NCBI RefSeq assembly: GCF_902770715.1
Contig: NZ_CACXTS010000003.1
Span: 31,091 to 95,090, forward strand
Length of the DNA: 64,000 nt
Direction of reading: 5' to 3'
Source of the DNA: an uncultured Methanobrevibacter sp.
Lineage (GTDB): Archaea > Methanobacteriota > Methanobacteria > Methanobacteriales > Methanobacteriaceae
A model generated the notes under the pieces. That model made no database searches. It was not told where the DNA came from and saw only the letters and a program-made list of their open reading frames with translations. This document shows positions 1 through 9,257 of the stretch, piece by piece (position 1 is the first letter of the stretch; every line of letters starts with the position of its first letter). The position numbers and the translations under genes are program-made.

Positions 1-488
1 TGAATATTCGAAAAGCGGAAATTGGCGATTTAAGCAAAATCATGGATATTTATAAAATTGCACAGGATTTCATGATTGAATCTGGAAATCCTAATCAATG
101 GGGGCATTTTTACCCTAGTGAAGATTTAATTAGGCAGGACATCAAAGAGGAAGTTTGTCATGTGATATCTGATGATGAAGATATTCATGCTGTATTTGCA
201 CTTTTCAACGGTTCAGAACCAACTTATGAATACATTGAAAATGGCGATTGGCTCAATGATAATGAATATGTAACTGTGCATAGAATCGCAAGTGACGGAA
301 AGCTTCGAGGCATATTCAAGTTCACTATCGATTACTGCAAGAGCATATCAGACAACATAAGAATTGACACCCACAGCAACAATTTAATAATGCAAAAGCA
401 GATTGAAAAAAACGGATTTGAAAAATGCGGAATCATATATGTGGCTGACGGGTCTCCAAGAATTGCCTATCAATGGTCAAAAAATTAA
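1..488 (+). CDS. GNAT family N-acetyltransferase (5' end cut by window edge)
   Basis: This is a Gcn5-related acetyltransferase of about 162 residues. The reading frame is open to the left edge and reads NIRKAEIGDLSKIMDIY from base 3. The bases before it are 'tg', so the start codon most likely begins one base outside the window. The C-terminal half has the usual GNAT pattern: an exposed strand, then RIDTHSNNLIMQKQIEKNGF, then a final strand ending in RIAYQW. Proteins with this layout acetylate amines or amino acids; the substrate cannot be told here. It converges on the flavoprotein gene, with a shared hairpin between the stops. Confidence 0.85.
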   Translation, partial: NIRKAEIGDLSKIMDIYKIAQDFMIESGNPNQWGHFYPSEDLIRQDIKEEVCHVISDDEDIHAVFALFNGSEPTYEYIENGDWLNDNEYVTVHRIASDGKLRGIFKFTIDYCKSISDNIRIDTHSNNLIMQKQIEKNGFEKCGIIYVADGSPRIAYQWSKN

Positions 489-492
489 AAAA

Positions 493-513
493 AAACATAG
501 AAAGTCTATGTTT
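493..513. terminator. bidirectional hairpin terminator
   Basis: A perfect 9-bp stem (AAACATAGA / TCTATGTTT) with a 3-nt loop lies between two convergent stop codons. It is preceded by an A-run and followed by T/A-rich sequence, so it could end transcripts from both sides. Confidence 0.6.
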
Positions 514-1960
514 AAAATTTATAGTGAATATTGTGCAACTTATACAAGCATACTGAACTGCTTGATGGGAATGCATAAATCATATAATCCAGCTCTTCAA
601 GGGTTATCTTTTTGTTGATGATGAATGTAAACATGTTTGCAACGTTTTCTGCATCCGCAGCGTAAATTTCAGCACCAACTATTTGAAGATCCTTGTCAAC
701 GATTATCTTTGCCTCAGCGGTCAAATCGTTTTTGAGCTCCAATGAATAGGACCTTCCATATTTGATTGTGTGAACATCATATTCATCGCTTTCTTCTGCA
801 ACATAAGCAGGCACTCCGACAGTAGCTATTCTAGGTATTGTATAAGCAACAGCAGGAACAACAGGATATGTTATTGCATCAGCCTCACCCAGCAATTCCT
901 TTGCGAGATATTTTGAGTGGTGAATGGCAACTGTTACAAGCTTTGCGATTCCAGTATCGGCAACATCCCCTGATGCATAAATGTTAGGCACTTCTGTCTG
1001 TAGATGGTCATTAACCTTAATTCCCTGCTTTGTATATGTCAAGCCTACATTTTCAAGGCCAATGTCTTCAACGTTAGCAGTCCTTCCCATTGCTGCAATG
1101 ACGTAATCTCCGGTCAGGCTCAAACCGCTTTCGCAGTTCACGGTAAACCCATTTTCATATGCTATGTTGTCTATTTTTGATTCAGGATCTCTTAAGAATT
1201 CATCTGAATTTTGTGCGCAAGCCACGTTCAAAACTTTATCTTCAGGATTGTCGATTTCTATATTGCTTATTACTTCTTTGACTTGCTCATTGAAATGGAA
1301 ATGAATATTTTTCTCCTTTAATAATTCAATTACATTCTGCACATATGGCTGGTGGAAGTATTTTAAGGCCATATTTCCTCTGATTATCACATCAGCCTCC
1401 AATCCTGCTTCGGCAAGTATAGATGCAAATTCCATACCTACAAAACCAGCACCAATAATTATGGCATGTTTTGGAAGTTCATCAATATCCAAAAAGTCAG
1501 TACTATCATGGAGGTATTCCCTACCTTTAATATCCGGAATAACCGGCTTAAGACCTGTACATATAACGATTTTGTCAGTGGTGAACTGTTTTTCTCCCAC
1601 TTGGACGGTATGCTCATCAATGATGATTCCCTTTCCATGTGCAACATCCAAATTATATTCATCGAATTTTCCGTCAAGAAATGTTGACATTCCGGCAATC
1701 CGTTTTCTTTTAAATTTCATCAAATCTGGCCAGCTGACTTCAAAATTGCCTGATTTTCCAACGCCTTCAAAATTGTCTGCCAATGCTTTGATTTCATAAG
1801 GAGCATCCAATAAAGCTTTTGAGTTGCAGCCCCTATTTGCACAGGCTCCACCATATAAGCTTTCTTCAACTATTAATATTTTAAGCCCGGCTTTTCTTAA
1901 AAACCGTCCTCCTTGCCAGGCTGCATTTCCGCTTCCAATATAAACGACATCATAATCCAT
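512..1960 (-). CDS. Class I pyridine nucleotide-disulfide oxidoreductase (dihydrolipoamide dehydrogenase/mercuric reductase-like)
   Basis: This is an FAD/NAD(P) flavoprotein of 482 residues, the usual family length. The FAD-binding segment DYDVVYIGSGNAAW is at the N-terminus. The redox-active disulfide is C40/C45 in GGACANRGCNSK. An NAD(P) Rossmann motif (IIIGAGFVGMEFA) and the second FAD contact (YASGDVADTG) follow. The conserved C-terminal HPT/HP of lipoamide dehydrogenases is replaced by YAFPSSSSV, so the substrate is probably not dihydrolipoamide. No 2-oxoacid dehydrogenase genes are nearby. A role in thiol/disulfide or oxygen-stress chemistry is inference. The start has AGAGGTTAAAAC before ATG. 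Confidence 0.85.
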   Translation of the reverse strand: MDYDVVYIGSGNAAWQGGRFLRKAGLKILIVEESLYGGACANRGCNSKALLDAPYEIKALADNFEGVGKSGNFEVSWPDLMKFKRKRIAGMSTFLDGKFDEYNLDVAHGKGIIIDEHTVQVGEKQFTTDKIVICTGLKPVIPDIKGREYLHDSTDFLDIDELPKHAIIIGAGFVGMEFASILAEAGLEADVIIRGNMALKYFHQPYVQNVIELLKEKNIHFHFNEQVKEVISNIEIDNPEDKVLNVACAQNSDEFLRDPESKIDNIAYENGFTVNCESGLSLTGDYVIAAMGRTANVEDIGLENVGLTYTKQGIKVNDHLQTEVPNIYASGDVADTGIAKLVTVAIHHSKYLAKELLGEADAITYPVVPAVAYTIPRIATVGVPAYVAEESDEYDVHTIKYGRSYSLELKNDLTAEAKIIVDKDLQIVGAEIYAADAENVANMFTFIINKKITLEELDYMIYAFPSSSSVCLYKLHNIHYKF

Positions 1961-2100
1961 GTTTTAACCTCTACGTTATCTTTGTACAAAATTGTATAAA
2001 TCATTTATGAAAAAAATTTATTATCATTTTTTTAAAAAGGAAAGCATAATATTTATATTTAATTAATTATAAAGAAAAAATGAAATTGACTGGTGATAAA

Positions 2101-2778
2101 ATGAAAAGAAAAACAGTTATTTTGATCATTCTGCTATTGATTATCGGCGGGATAGTTTATTTCGAAACTCACAATTACAATGAAATAACTTATACAACAT
2201 TAGCCAATACCAGCATTGGAACTGTTGAAGTGGGCATTTCAGGAAACGAAAATGCGAGCAAATGCATTGCTTTAATAACAGGCATTCATCCAAGAGAAAC
2301 ATTGTCAATAGAACCTGAAATTCAAGCAGCAAGAGAATTTGGCGGTGATGACGTTAAAATAATCAATTATAAAGTGACAGTGACCCAAAATCCTGAAGAC
2401 TATAATGAAGGAAGGGCAAACGGAGAAAGCCTGGTTCATGATTACGTGAATCCTCATGTTACATCATCTGATGCCGATGCAGTGATTATCAGTCATTCAC
2501 ATAACCCAAATTATGGTGAAGGATTTTATCTTGCAACCCCTGAAATGGACAGCGCATCTGTAGGCATAGCTCAAAAAATTAGCCAGACAAGCGATTTCAA
2601 CTATTATCCGGTTACAGGAAATGAAACTTATAAGTCAACTTCAGCCGTTTTGGTTTCAAAGCCTATTGCACAGGCAGGCTATCCTACATTCGTATATGAA
2701 ATACCTGAAGATATTTGGGAATTTACTGCCACCTGGAAAACAAAAGAATTATTTAATTTAATTGCTCAAAATATTTAA
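2101..2778 (+). CDS. Membrane-anchored M14-type zinc carboxypeptidase/deacylase-like protein
   Basis: This protein has 225 residues. An N-terminal hydrophobic helix (about residues 5-20) is followed by an extracytoplasmic domain. That domain shows the M14 layout: GIHPRE (H63, E66, the HxxE zinc pair), an NP...GR...NG segment with R105, a later His in SHSH (H132/H134) and FVYEIP with E200 in the place of the catalytic Glu. M14 enzymes cut C-terminal peptide or acyl-amide bonds. A pseudomurein-peptide substrate is only a guess. ATG at 2101 is preferred over 2080 because GGTGA precedes it by 5 nt and a TATA-like atttatatt lies at 2051. Confidence 0.6.
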   Translation: MKRKTVILIILLLIIGGIVYFETHNYNEITYTTLANTSIGTVEVGISGNENASKCIALITGIHPRETLSIEPEIQAAREFGGDDVKIINYKVTVTQNPEDYNEGRANGESLVHDYVNPHVTSSDADAVIISHSHNPNYGEGFYLATPEMDSASVGIAQKISQTSDFNYYPVTGNETYKSTSAVLVSKPIAQAGYPTFVYEIPEDIWEFTATWKTKELFNLIAQNI

Positions 2779-3002
2779 CTACATGTATAGCAATTAATTT
2801 ACTTTATTATTTTTTCTATTACTAATTAATTTAATTATATTTTACTTATTATAATATTACTTTTAAAATGATTACTATTAAAATAATCAGCCATCTTTTT
2901 ATTTATTATCATAGCAATTTTTATCCTAAAATCCCAACAATTAATTATATATCTAATAAATTGAAAAATTATTATTGAGAAATTAATTTTATGAGGGATA
3001 AA

Positions 3003-3794
3003 ATGATAGTTGAATGCAATAACGAAGACATCACTTCTGTTTTTGATTATATCGGTGAAGATTACGGGAAATGTTTATACATTTACATTGACTTAAAAAA
3101 ATACGGCATCGATGATGAAAACTTTAACGTTTGGATTCAATATAATGAAAATGAAGATATCTGCGCTATAATCAGCGAATATTATGGAGGAATCCAAATA
3201 TACAGCAAAGAAGAGGATTTCCTAGTTGATGAAATTGTTGATTTCATTAAGCAAAAAGATCCTAATGTTTTCTTTTCAATCAAACCGAATATCGATAAAC
3301 TTAAAGTTCATTTTCCTGAATATGAACAGGAAACAGGCATTGTTGGTGAATTGAAAGAACTCAAATATCCGCCAAACATTAAAGCATATTCAGCACCACT
3401 TGATGAACTCAAAGAAATCGTTGAAATAATCGCTGAAGATGAAGACATTGGAAAGCCATACGGTTTTGATTCATTATATGAACAGTACTGCGAAAGAAAA
3501 AAAGATAATTTCGGACGTAATTTTGTTTTACGTGATGATGATACTCATGAAATCATTTGTCATGCCGGAACATATGCCGAACTTACAGAATTGGCTGTAA
3601 TCGGAGGAGTAATCACTTCAGTACCATACAGAGGCAAAGGATTTTCTAAAGAAACATTGTCATCCCTATGCAGTGAACTGAAATCCGAAAACAAAAGAAT
3701 CTTTTCATTCTATTATATACCCCCTGCTGAAAGAATGCATGTTGGTGTAGGTTTTGAAAAGATAGAAGACTGGTCAAAATTAGCAAAAATGTAG
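3003..3794 (+). CDS. Two-part GNAT acetyltransferase, paralogue of 20435-21217
   Basis: This protein has 263 residues. The N-terminal half (about 1-120) is a family-specific domain beginning with YIGEDYGKCLYIYIDLKKYG. The C-terminal half is a GNAT domain with the acetyl-CoA loop VPYRGKGFSKETLSSLC near residue 215. The same two-part architecture and many identical positions occur in the protein at 20435-21217 inside the second LicD cassette. This copy sits at the 3' end of the first cassette but in convergent orientation. ATG 3003 is chosen because GAGGGATAAA lies directly in front; the ATG at 2991 would be upstream of that site. The substrate is unknown. Confidence 0.8.
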   Translation: MIVECNNEDITSVFDYIGEDYGKCLYIYIDLKKYGIDDENFNVWIQYNENEDICAIISEYYGGIQIYSKEEDFLVDEIVDFIKQKDPNVFFSIKPNIDKLKVHFPEYEQETGIVGELKELKYPPNIKAYSAPLDELKEIVEIIAEDEDIGKPYGFDSLYEQYCERKKDNFGRNFVLRDDDTHEIICHAGTYAELTELAVIGGVITSVPYRGKGFSKETLSSLCSELKSENKRIFSFYYIPPAERMHVGVGFEKIEDWSKLAKM

Positions 3795-3810
3795 GATTGA
3801 CTCCTACATT
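3788..3810. terminator. hairpin terminator between convergent genes
   Basis: A 9-bp perfect stem AATGTAGGA / TCCTACATT with a 5-nt loop overlaps the stop codon of the GNAT gene and faces the end of the degenerate LicD gene. Confidence 0.55.
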
Positions 3811-3817
3811 AAATTAT

Positions 3818-5020
3818 TTATTCTACAAAATACTTTTTTTTGGATATCTTTTCAATTCTATTAATCAAATCCTCTTTTTCAAGTTTAACCAATACCCTTT
3901 TAATCAAATCCATTGATTTAGGTTCAATCGGGAAAGTCATTCCATATTTAGAGTACCTATTCAAGCTTCTGATAACAGGTTCCAATTCATCATATAACTC
4001 TTCAAACTCCTGTTCATCATCCAAATCATAAGTCAACAATCTATCTATATTCTCTTCAAAGAATTCCTCATATTCCAGTTCCTTGCCGGTCATCTTAACT
4101 AGATTCCAAACCTTCTTAACGGTTTCCTTTTCATGGCTGACTTTTCGCCTTCCCCAAACAAGCTCCTCATGTGTTGATCTGATTTCCGTTAAGATAGATT
4201 GTGTTTCGCTTAGAATTTGTTCATAACCTATTTCTGTATCAACAATTGCACGTTTTCTTGGAGGTTTAGGTTTAATTTTAATTTCTTTGAAGTCCTCACC
4301 ATATATTTCGCTAAATAATGCATCTGAATCTTTAAGCAAGTTAACTTCAATGCCATCAACTTCAACTCTTTGAAAGTCAAGAAAATGTTTGCTGCTAACA
4401 GTTTTATTGATAAATCGGACCTTTGAATAATTCTGAATATCTTCCCATTTGTCAATTGCAATATTCCTTTTTACATTATTATAATATCTTTTTGCGCCGC
4501 CTGTTATTTTATATGCAAAATTTAAAGCGCCAAATCCTGCTTTCATATACCAGAATTTTTTATTTTCTATCCTTTTGCTTGAAAATTTACGGAATTCCCT
4601 TTCTTTGGATAATCTTGAATCCCATCCAACAATCGGTTCACCATCAAGAGTTTCAGCTTTAAAGATAGGATATAACCTTATGTGAATTCCATGATGGATA
4701 TTACGGTTTAAGGCAACCATATGAAAATCAGTGGTATTTGTATTCCCGTAAGTTACATAAACGGGTAAGAAATTAGGATTATTGAAAATTCCTTCAACGT
4801 ATCGGTTGGAATTGTTTTGCTTTTCAATTATCTGGCAAAACTTATCAATATCTCCTTGTGCCATTCCAACGGCAACAATTCTGGAAGCATTTCTAATTGT
4901 ATTATTAAGATAAGCGTTCAATGAATTAAGTCCAATTAAAAAATATTTCAAATTATTATCTTTACAGATTTCATCTAATTCCTGAAGCAATTCTAATTGA
5001 ATATCCTGCTTAGTTTTCAT
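3818..5020 (-). CDS. Degenerate LicD-like protein, cassette 1
   Basis: This protein has 400 residues. The N-terminus aligns by eye with its LicD neighbour: LDEICKDNNLKYFLIGLNSLNAY against FDEICKKHDIKYLLAAGASLGA. Where LicD has PWDDDID, this protein reads NASRIVAVGM, so the metal-binding aspartates are gone. A later segment, DALFSEIYGEDFKEIKI, still resembles the LicD C-terminal strand. The last 150 residues are charged and probably helical. The GAGGAG site at 5028-5033 selects the ATG at 5020, giving an 11-nt overlap with the LicD gene and probable translational coupling. It is probably a partner or scaffold rather than an enzyme; this is inference. A homologue lies at 16168-17475. Confidence 0.7.
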   Translation of the reverse strand: MKTKQDIQLELLQELDEICKDNNLKYFLIGLNSLNAYLNNTIRNASRIVAVGMAQGDIDKFCQIIEKQNNSNRYVEGIFNNPNFLPVYVTYGNTNTTDFHMVALNRNIHHGIHIRLYPIFKAETLDGEPIVGWDSRLSKEREFRKFSSKRIENKKFWYMKAGFGALNFAYKITGGAKRYYNNVKRNIAIDKWEDIQNYSKVRFINKTVSSKHFLDFQRVEVDGIEVNLLKDSDALFSEIYGEDFKEIKIKPKPPRKRAIVDTEIGYEQILSETQSILTEIRSTHEELVWGRRKVSHEKETVKKVWNLVKMTGKELEYEEFFEENIDRLLTYDLDDEQEFEELYDELEPVIRSLNRYSKYGMTFPIEPKSMDLIKRVLVKLEKEDLINRIEKISKKKYFVE

Positions 5021-6674
5021 TGTTAAACTCCTCAATTAAATCACGTTCAATATCTAAACGACTAATTCCAGATTCATCTTCAACCTTTTGCCAGATTAAA
5101 CCGTTTCTAGTATTGTGAATGGCTTTATCATATAATTCCATTGCTTCTTTTTCAAAGCCACATTCCATTTTGGCTTTAGCTTGAATCGCCATTATTTCAC
5201 CATCGAATGGATATAATGACAATGCCTCTTCACATAAATCATTTATAATTTCATAATCCGGTTTAGATCTTGCATCATTCTCTTTAACCCATATCCTTGC
5301 ACGGAAACTATCAAGCAGGTCAGAATATTTGCTTTCATGTTCATCTAAAATAGATTGGACCAGACTACAGTCTTTTCTGTCATAGCGTGCAACAGACAGT
5401 TCTCTGCAATACACAACTAAATTCTCTATTTCAATCAGTTCATCGGACAATGGCTTATCCTGCAGCTTACGAATGCTTAGATACTTATTGACAGCATAAT
5501 ATTTTCCCTGTTCGATTAGTCCAAACAACAATGTTGCAAGATTTTTATCGGAAATTGGAACCATGAAATTGAATTTCATGACATCAGGAATTAATTGTAT
5601 TGAATTATATATTTCAAATTCTTCAATTAATTTTTCATAATCTTTATTTTTTAATAGGGAGCGTAAATAATCCTCTTTTCCTTCAAGACTTTTTTTAACA
5701 TGAATGGAACCAACGGCGACTTTTTCCTTTGCAACCAACATGTCAACCTTCTTACGAGTATAGAACATGCTTGCGTTATTACGTTTATTCTTGATAAATT
5801 GTGGAAATACTGTTTCCCTATTGATTTTAGGAAGGTAACGTTCAGTATAATCAGTGAAAGGTCTTGAATCTTTTAACCCATTATGAGATATTTGTTCTTC
5901 AAATTCAGGAATATACATCCAGCTATCTCCATAAGCAACCCTGAGGATGCATTCAGTATTTGTGCCGATAGGGAATTTTCTTCCTTCAAATAGGCCAGGT
6001 TCGCCTTCTTCAAAAAGTTCCTTATCATAAATGTAATTTTTAATTCCCCAGCGCATGCAATATTGGTCGCAATCTTCTATATCATATTGCTGCAATGTTT
6101 CTTCCAATTCTTTCAGCACTTTTTCTTCGCCTTCCTTATCGACTCTTTCACAATAATGAACATATAAGTCATAATGCCTTTGCCAATCTTCCAGAGAGGC
6201 ATTTTTATTTACAATAAAATAAGGGGATATCAATTCAGTATATACATGCAATAAGTCAAGATATTCCTCTTTTGCCTTTTCTCCTTTTGGCATTGGATCA
6301 AATATGAATAACTCTAAATGTTGTCCGCATGATTTGCCCGGAAGAGCTTGTGAAACGTATATTGTGGTTGTGTCGTTTTTGATGTATCGCGGAAGTGGAT
6401 TACAGTAATACTTGGTATTTTCCTTATAAACAAGAGACCTTCCTTCAGGCAGGAAATCCTCTTCTGTTTCATAAAGATGTCTAAACTTATTCCAATTATC
6501 TCTAGTGATATATAAATCTATATCATCATCCCATGGAAGAAAACGACGATTTCTGACAGCTCCCAAAGATGCACCGGCCGCCAAAAGATATTTAATATCA
6601 TGCTTTTTGCAGATTTCATCGAATTCTATTAGCAATTGGAACAGATTTTCCTGTAATTCATTCATTTGATTCAA
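5010..6674 (-). CDS. LicD family phosphotransferase with TPR-like C-terminus, cassette 1
   Basis: This protein has 554 residues. Residues 1-60 carry the LicD nucleotidyltransferase-fold signature: AAGASLGAVRNRRFLPWDDDID, with D49-D51 and D53. LicD proteins transfer phosphocholine or related phospho-alcohols from CDP carriers to glycans. The LicD domain extends to roughly residue 280. The C-terminal 200 residues look helical and end in a TPR-like stretch (SLYPFDGEIMAIQAKAK...). The start is a TTG at 6674 with AGGAG 9 nt upstream; the paralogue at 17615-19285 also starts with TTG. The gene follows the aminotransferase by 17 nt. The transferred group is unknown. Confidence 0.8.
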   Translation of the reverse strand: MNQMNELQENLFQLLIEFDEICKKHDIKYLLAAGASLGAVRNRRFLPWDDDIDLYITRDNWNKFRHLYETEEDFLPEGRSLVYKENTKYYCNPLPRYIKNDTTTIYVSQALPGKSCGQHLELFIFDPMPKGEKAKEEYLDLLHVYTELISPYFIVNKNASLEDWQRHYDLYVHYCERVDKEGEEKVLKELEETLQQYDIEDCDQYCMRWGIKNYIYDKELFEEGEPGLFEGRKFPIGTNTECILRVAYGDSWMYIPEFEEQISHNGLKDSRPFTDYTERYLPKINRETVFPQFIKNKRNNASMFYTRKKVDMLVAKEKVAVGSIHVKKSLEGKEDYLRSLLKNKDYEKLIEEFEIYNSIQLIPDVMKFNFMVPISDKNLATLLFGLIEQGKYYAVNKYLSIRKLQDKPLSDELIEIENLVVYCRELSVARYDRKDCSLVQSILDEHESKYSDLLDSFRARIWVKENDARSKPDYEIINDLCEEALSLYPFDGEIMAIQAKAKMECGFEKEAMELYDKAIHNTRNGLIWQKVEDESGISRLDIERDLIEEFNNEN

Positions 6675-6691
6675 TCAGATTCTCTCCTAAC

Positions 6692-7762
6692 TTACTCTTT
6701 TGAATTTATAATTTCATCTATTGCTAAAATTAGTTCCTCTGTCTTTTCAATGGAATGATTACCTACATGTGAAACTCTAAACATGGTTTTTGCAAAGTCC
6801 CCTCCGCTTGGATTTACAGTAAATCCATAATCATCAATTAATCTTCTGTATATCACATCGGCATTTTCATCAGGAAAAATTACTGGTGTGACTGCATTTG
6901 ATAGGGGATATGACGGATATTCCAAACCAATTTCATTAATTCTTTTTCTGAAGTATAATGCTATTTCTTTAGTTTCAGCAATGATATTATCAATGCCCTT
7001 TTCCTCTATACGTTTAACCATGTCTTCAAGCTCAATAATTAACCTAACAGCTGGAGTGAATGGGGTTTGACCTCTTTCAGCATTTTTCAAATGATCCTTA
7101 AAATCAAAATAGATGGATTTGGAGTCGATTTCATCAACTCTTTTCAACATTCTTTCACTCAAAGAGACAACTGATAAACCAGGAGCCAATGATAAAGCCT
7201 TTTGTGAACTTAATATAACTGCATCAATTCCATATTTGTCCATGTTAACTTCATCTGCTAAAAAAGCGCTGATTGCATCAACGACAAAAACAAGGCCTTT
7301 TTCCTTACATAATTCTGACAACATGTTGATATCATATAACTGTCCGTTTGAGGTTTCATCCAAATTAACAAGCAATCCTGTGAATTCTTCATCACCGATT
7401 ACCTCATCAATCATGTCTCTTGTCAATGTTATGCCATGCTCCACTTTAACCGCTTTGAATGGAATTTCATGAACCTCACAAATTTGAGTAAATCTGTGGC
7501 CGAAGGAACCTCCCTCAATGACTAGAAGTTTGTCCTCTTTTGTAAAACAGTTCATGATAGTTGCTTCCATGGCACCAGTACCAGAACATGTCAGTAGAAT
7601 AACCTTGCCCTTTTCATTGAATAGTAGCCTGTTTAATCCCTCACTAGCGGATAAAACCACTTGTGAAAATTCATCATTTCGGAAATATGGCACTTGCTTT
7701 CCACCAATTTCCAATGTTTCAGGGTACATTTCTACAGGCCCTATTGTAAATAAATGACTCAT
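6692..7762 (-). CDS. Class V aminotransferase (AGXT/PhnW-like)
   Basis: This PLP-dependent aminotransferase has 356 residues. It starts MSHLFTIGPVEMYPE, as in the alanine-glyoxylate / 2-aminoethylphosphonate transaminase group. It has the cofactor phosphate loop CSGTGAMEA, the aspartate in VVDAISAF, and the Schiff-base lysine in LSSQKALSLAPG. AGGAGAG precedes the ATG. It is the second gene of an operon with a CDP-alcohol-type cytidylyltransferase and LicD, so its product may be the amino-alcohol or aminophosphonate precursor that is then activated and transferred. No PEP mutase is in the window, so an aminoethylphosphonate route is not supported directly. Confidence 0.8.
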   Translation of the reverse strand: MSHLFTIGPVEMYPETLEIGGKQVPYFRNDEFSQVVLSASEGLNRLLFNEKGKVILLTCSGTGAMEATIMNCFTKEDKLLVIEGGSFGHRFTQICEVHEIPFKAVKVEHGITLTRDMIDEVIGDEEFTGLLVNLDETSNGQLYDINMLSELCKEKGLVFVVDAISAFLADEVNMDKYGIDAVILSSQKALSLAPGLSVVSLSERMLKRVDEIDSKSIYFDFKDHLKNAERGQTPFTPAVRLIIELEDMVKRIEEKGIDNIIAETKEIALYFRKRINEIGLEYPSYPLSNAVTPVIFPDENADVIYRRLIDDYGFTVNPSGGDFAKTMFRVSHVGNHSIEKTEELILAIDEIINSKE

Positions 7763-7786
7763 TATAAACTCTCCTAATAAAAATAA

Positions 7787-9091
7787 TTATTTTTCAGCCT
7801 TTTTAACGTCTTCCAATATTTCCACGATTTTTATGGATTCATCTTCAAAGATACTTTTTGAATTAATTCGATTATTTGATAACATTGATGAAAGTTCCCT
7901 TATCAGGTATTTGAATCCATTGCCTTCAAAGTTTGTAGTGTACAATTGAACATCACTTGATCCGGGAGTATGCAATTCAAAGCTTTTACTTCTCCACCAA
8001 TCTCCCTTCATGCGAATTGTACCTTTTGTTCCTATGATTTCCAATTGATTATCAACACGAATAGTGTTACCGACATTAATTACTGCTCTTCCATTAGGAT
8101 AAACGAAATTCATTGAAGCAAATTCAATGTTATCACCGTCTTTGGATACATTGAAATCCGCTTTTTCATAATCCAAACCCATAATCTTCAACATTGGCAA
8201 TAGGGTATAAACACTTAAATCGTAAAACAGGTTGCTACGACTTTCATCATTTTTTGAAATTGAACAATTGAAGCTCAATATATCTCCAATCAATCCTCCC
8301 TGTGTCATCCACAATAGTTGATTGAAAACATAAATATGAACCATTTTAATATTTTCCATTAAAATTAAATTCTTTTCCTTGGCTAATGAGATTAATTCTT
8401 TTATTTCATCTGATTTGAATGTTGCAGGAGGGTCATATAATACATGTTTTCCAGATTCTAACGCTTGGCGAATATAATCATATCTCTTTGAAGTAGAGCA
8501 ACGGACATAAATAATATCTGATTCCTCGACCATATCCATATAACTGTCGAATGAATTTTCTATGGCATATTTTTCCTGTAAACTTTCTAAAACATTGTCA
8601 TCATCAGAGCATACATTTTTCACTTCAAAGCCATTTACCAATTTTGCTTCCTTAACTATTTGGTTATCGTCTACTATATCACATATCATCCCAATATCAT
8701 AATGGCCAAATGTCTCTTCTCTAATTTGAGTGCTGGAAATGCCTTTTGTCCTCTCCAAATATATCATTTCACAGTATCTTGACAAATGGTCGAATTTGCC
8801 CCTCCAGTCATCTCCAATTACAAAGGCATCAATATTATATTTAATTATATCTCCAATCTTCTGACCGAGATATTCCTCAACGATAATTTCATCTGCAAAA
8901 CCAGTTTTTAAAACATTTTCGATTCTTGTTGCCAGTGAATCATGAACATTTAATTTTCCACGCCCAATGTCATAATTTTCACCAGTGACACCAACAATTA
9001 AATAATCACCATGCTCCTTTGCCCTTTTTAAGATATTATAATGACCTATATGAAACAAATCGAATGTTCCATATGTAATAATTTTTTTCAT
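7787..9091 (-). CDS. TagD-like cytidylyltransferase fused to a degenerate Gfo/Idh/MocA domain
   Basis: This protein has 434 residues in two domains. Residues 1-130 form a cytidylyltransferase with YGTFDLFHIGH (HIGH motif) and GISSTQIRE, as in glycerol-3-phosphate cytidylyltransferases, so the expected reaction is CTP + polyol/amino-alcohol phosphate to CDP-alcohol. Residues about 140-434 match Gfo/Idh/MocA oxidoreductases in layout. However, the glycine-rich NAD loop is degenerate (DIGMICDIVDD), and the EKP catalytic motif reads HVLYDPPATF. The fused part may therefore bind substrate without redox activity. The start at 9091 is set by AGAGGA 7 nt upstream. First gene of the cassette 1 operon. 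Confidence 0.75.
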   Translation of the reverse strand: MKKIITYGTFDLFHIGHYNILKRAKEHGDYLIVGVTGENYDIGRGKLNVHDSLATRIENVLKTGFADEIIVEEYLGQKIGDIIKYNIDAFVIGDDWRGKFDHLSRYCEMIYLERTKGISSTQIREETFGHYDIGMICDIVDDNQIVKEAKLVNGFEVKNVCSDDDNVLESLQEKYAIENSFDSYMDMVEESDIIYVRCSTSKRYDYIRQALESGKHVLYDPPATFKSDEIKELISLAKEKNLILMENIKMVHIYVFNQLLWMTQGGLIGDILSFNCSISKNDESRSNLFYDLSVYTLLPMLKIMGLDYEKADFNVSKDGDNIEFASMNFVYPNGRAVINVGNTIRVDNQLEIIGTKGTIRMKGDWWRSKSFELHTPGSSDVQLYTTNFEGNGFKYLIRELSSMLSNNRINSKSIFEDESIKIVEILEDVKKAEK

Positions 9092-9257
9092 TTTTTGTCC
9101 TCTCATCATCAATGTAAAAGAAAATTTAACTTAATTATATTTTAGTAATTAAAACTATTAAAAGTTACTCTAAAAAATAGCAAAATAACATCTTTAGAAA
9201 TGAATAAAAAATAATGTTTTTATTTAATTATAAAAAAAAGAAAATAAGAATAGGTAA

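Noticed and set aside
403..618. 71-codon ORF spanning the GNAT stop and the terminator
   Set aside because: It runs through the end of a real gene and a hairpin in another frame, with no initiation signal of its own.
7113..7472. 119-codon ORF opposite the class V aminotransferase
   Set aside because: It lies antisense within a clearly conserved gene and has low-complexity Ser/Asn/Leu composition.
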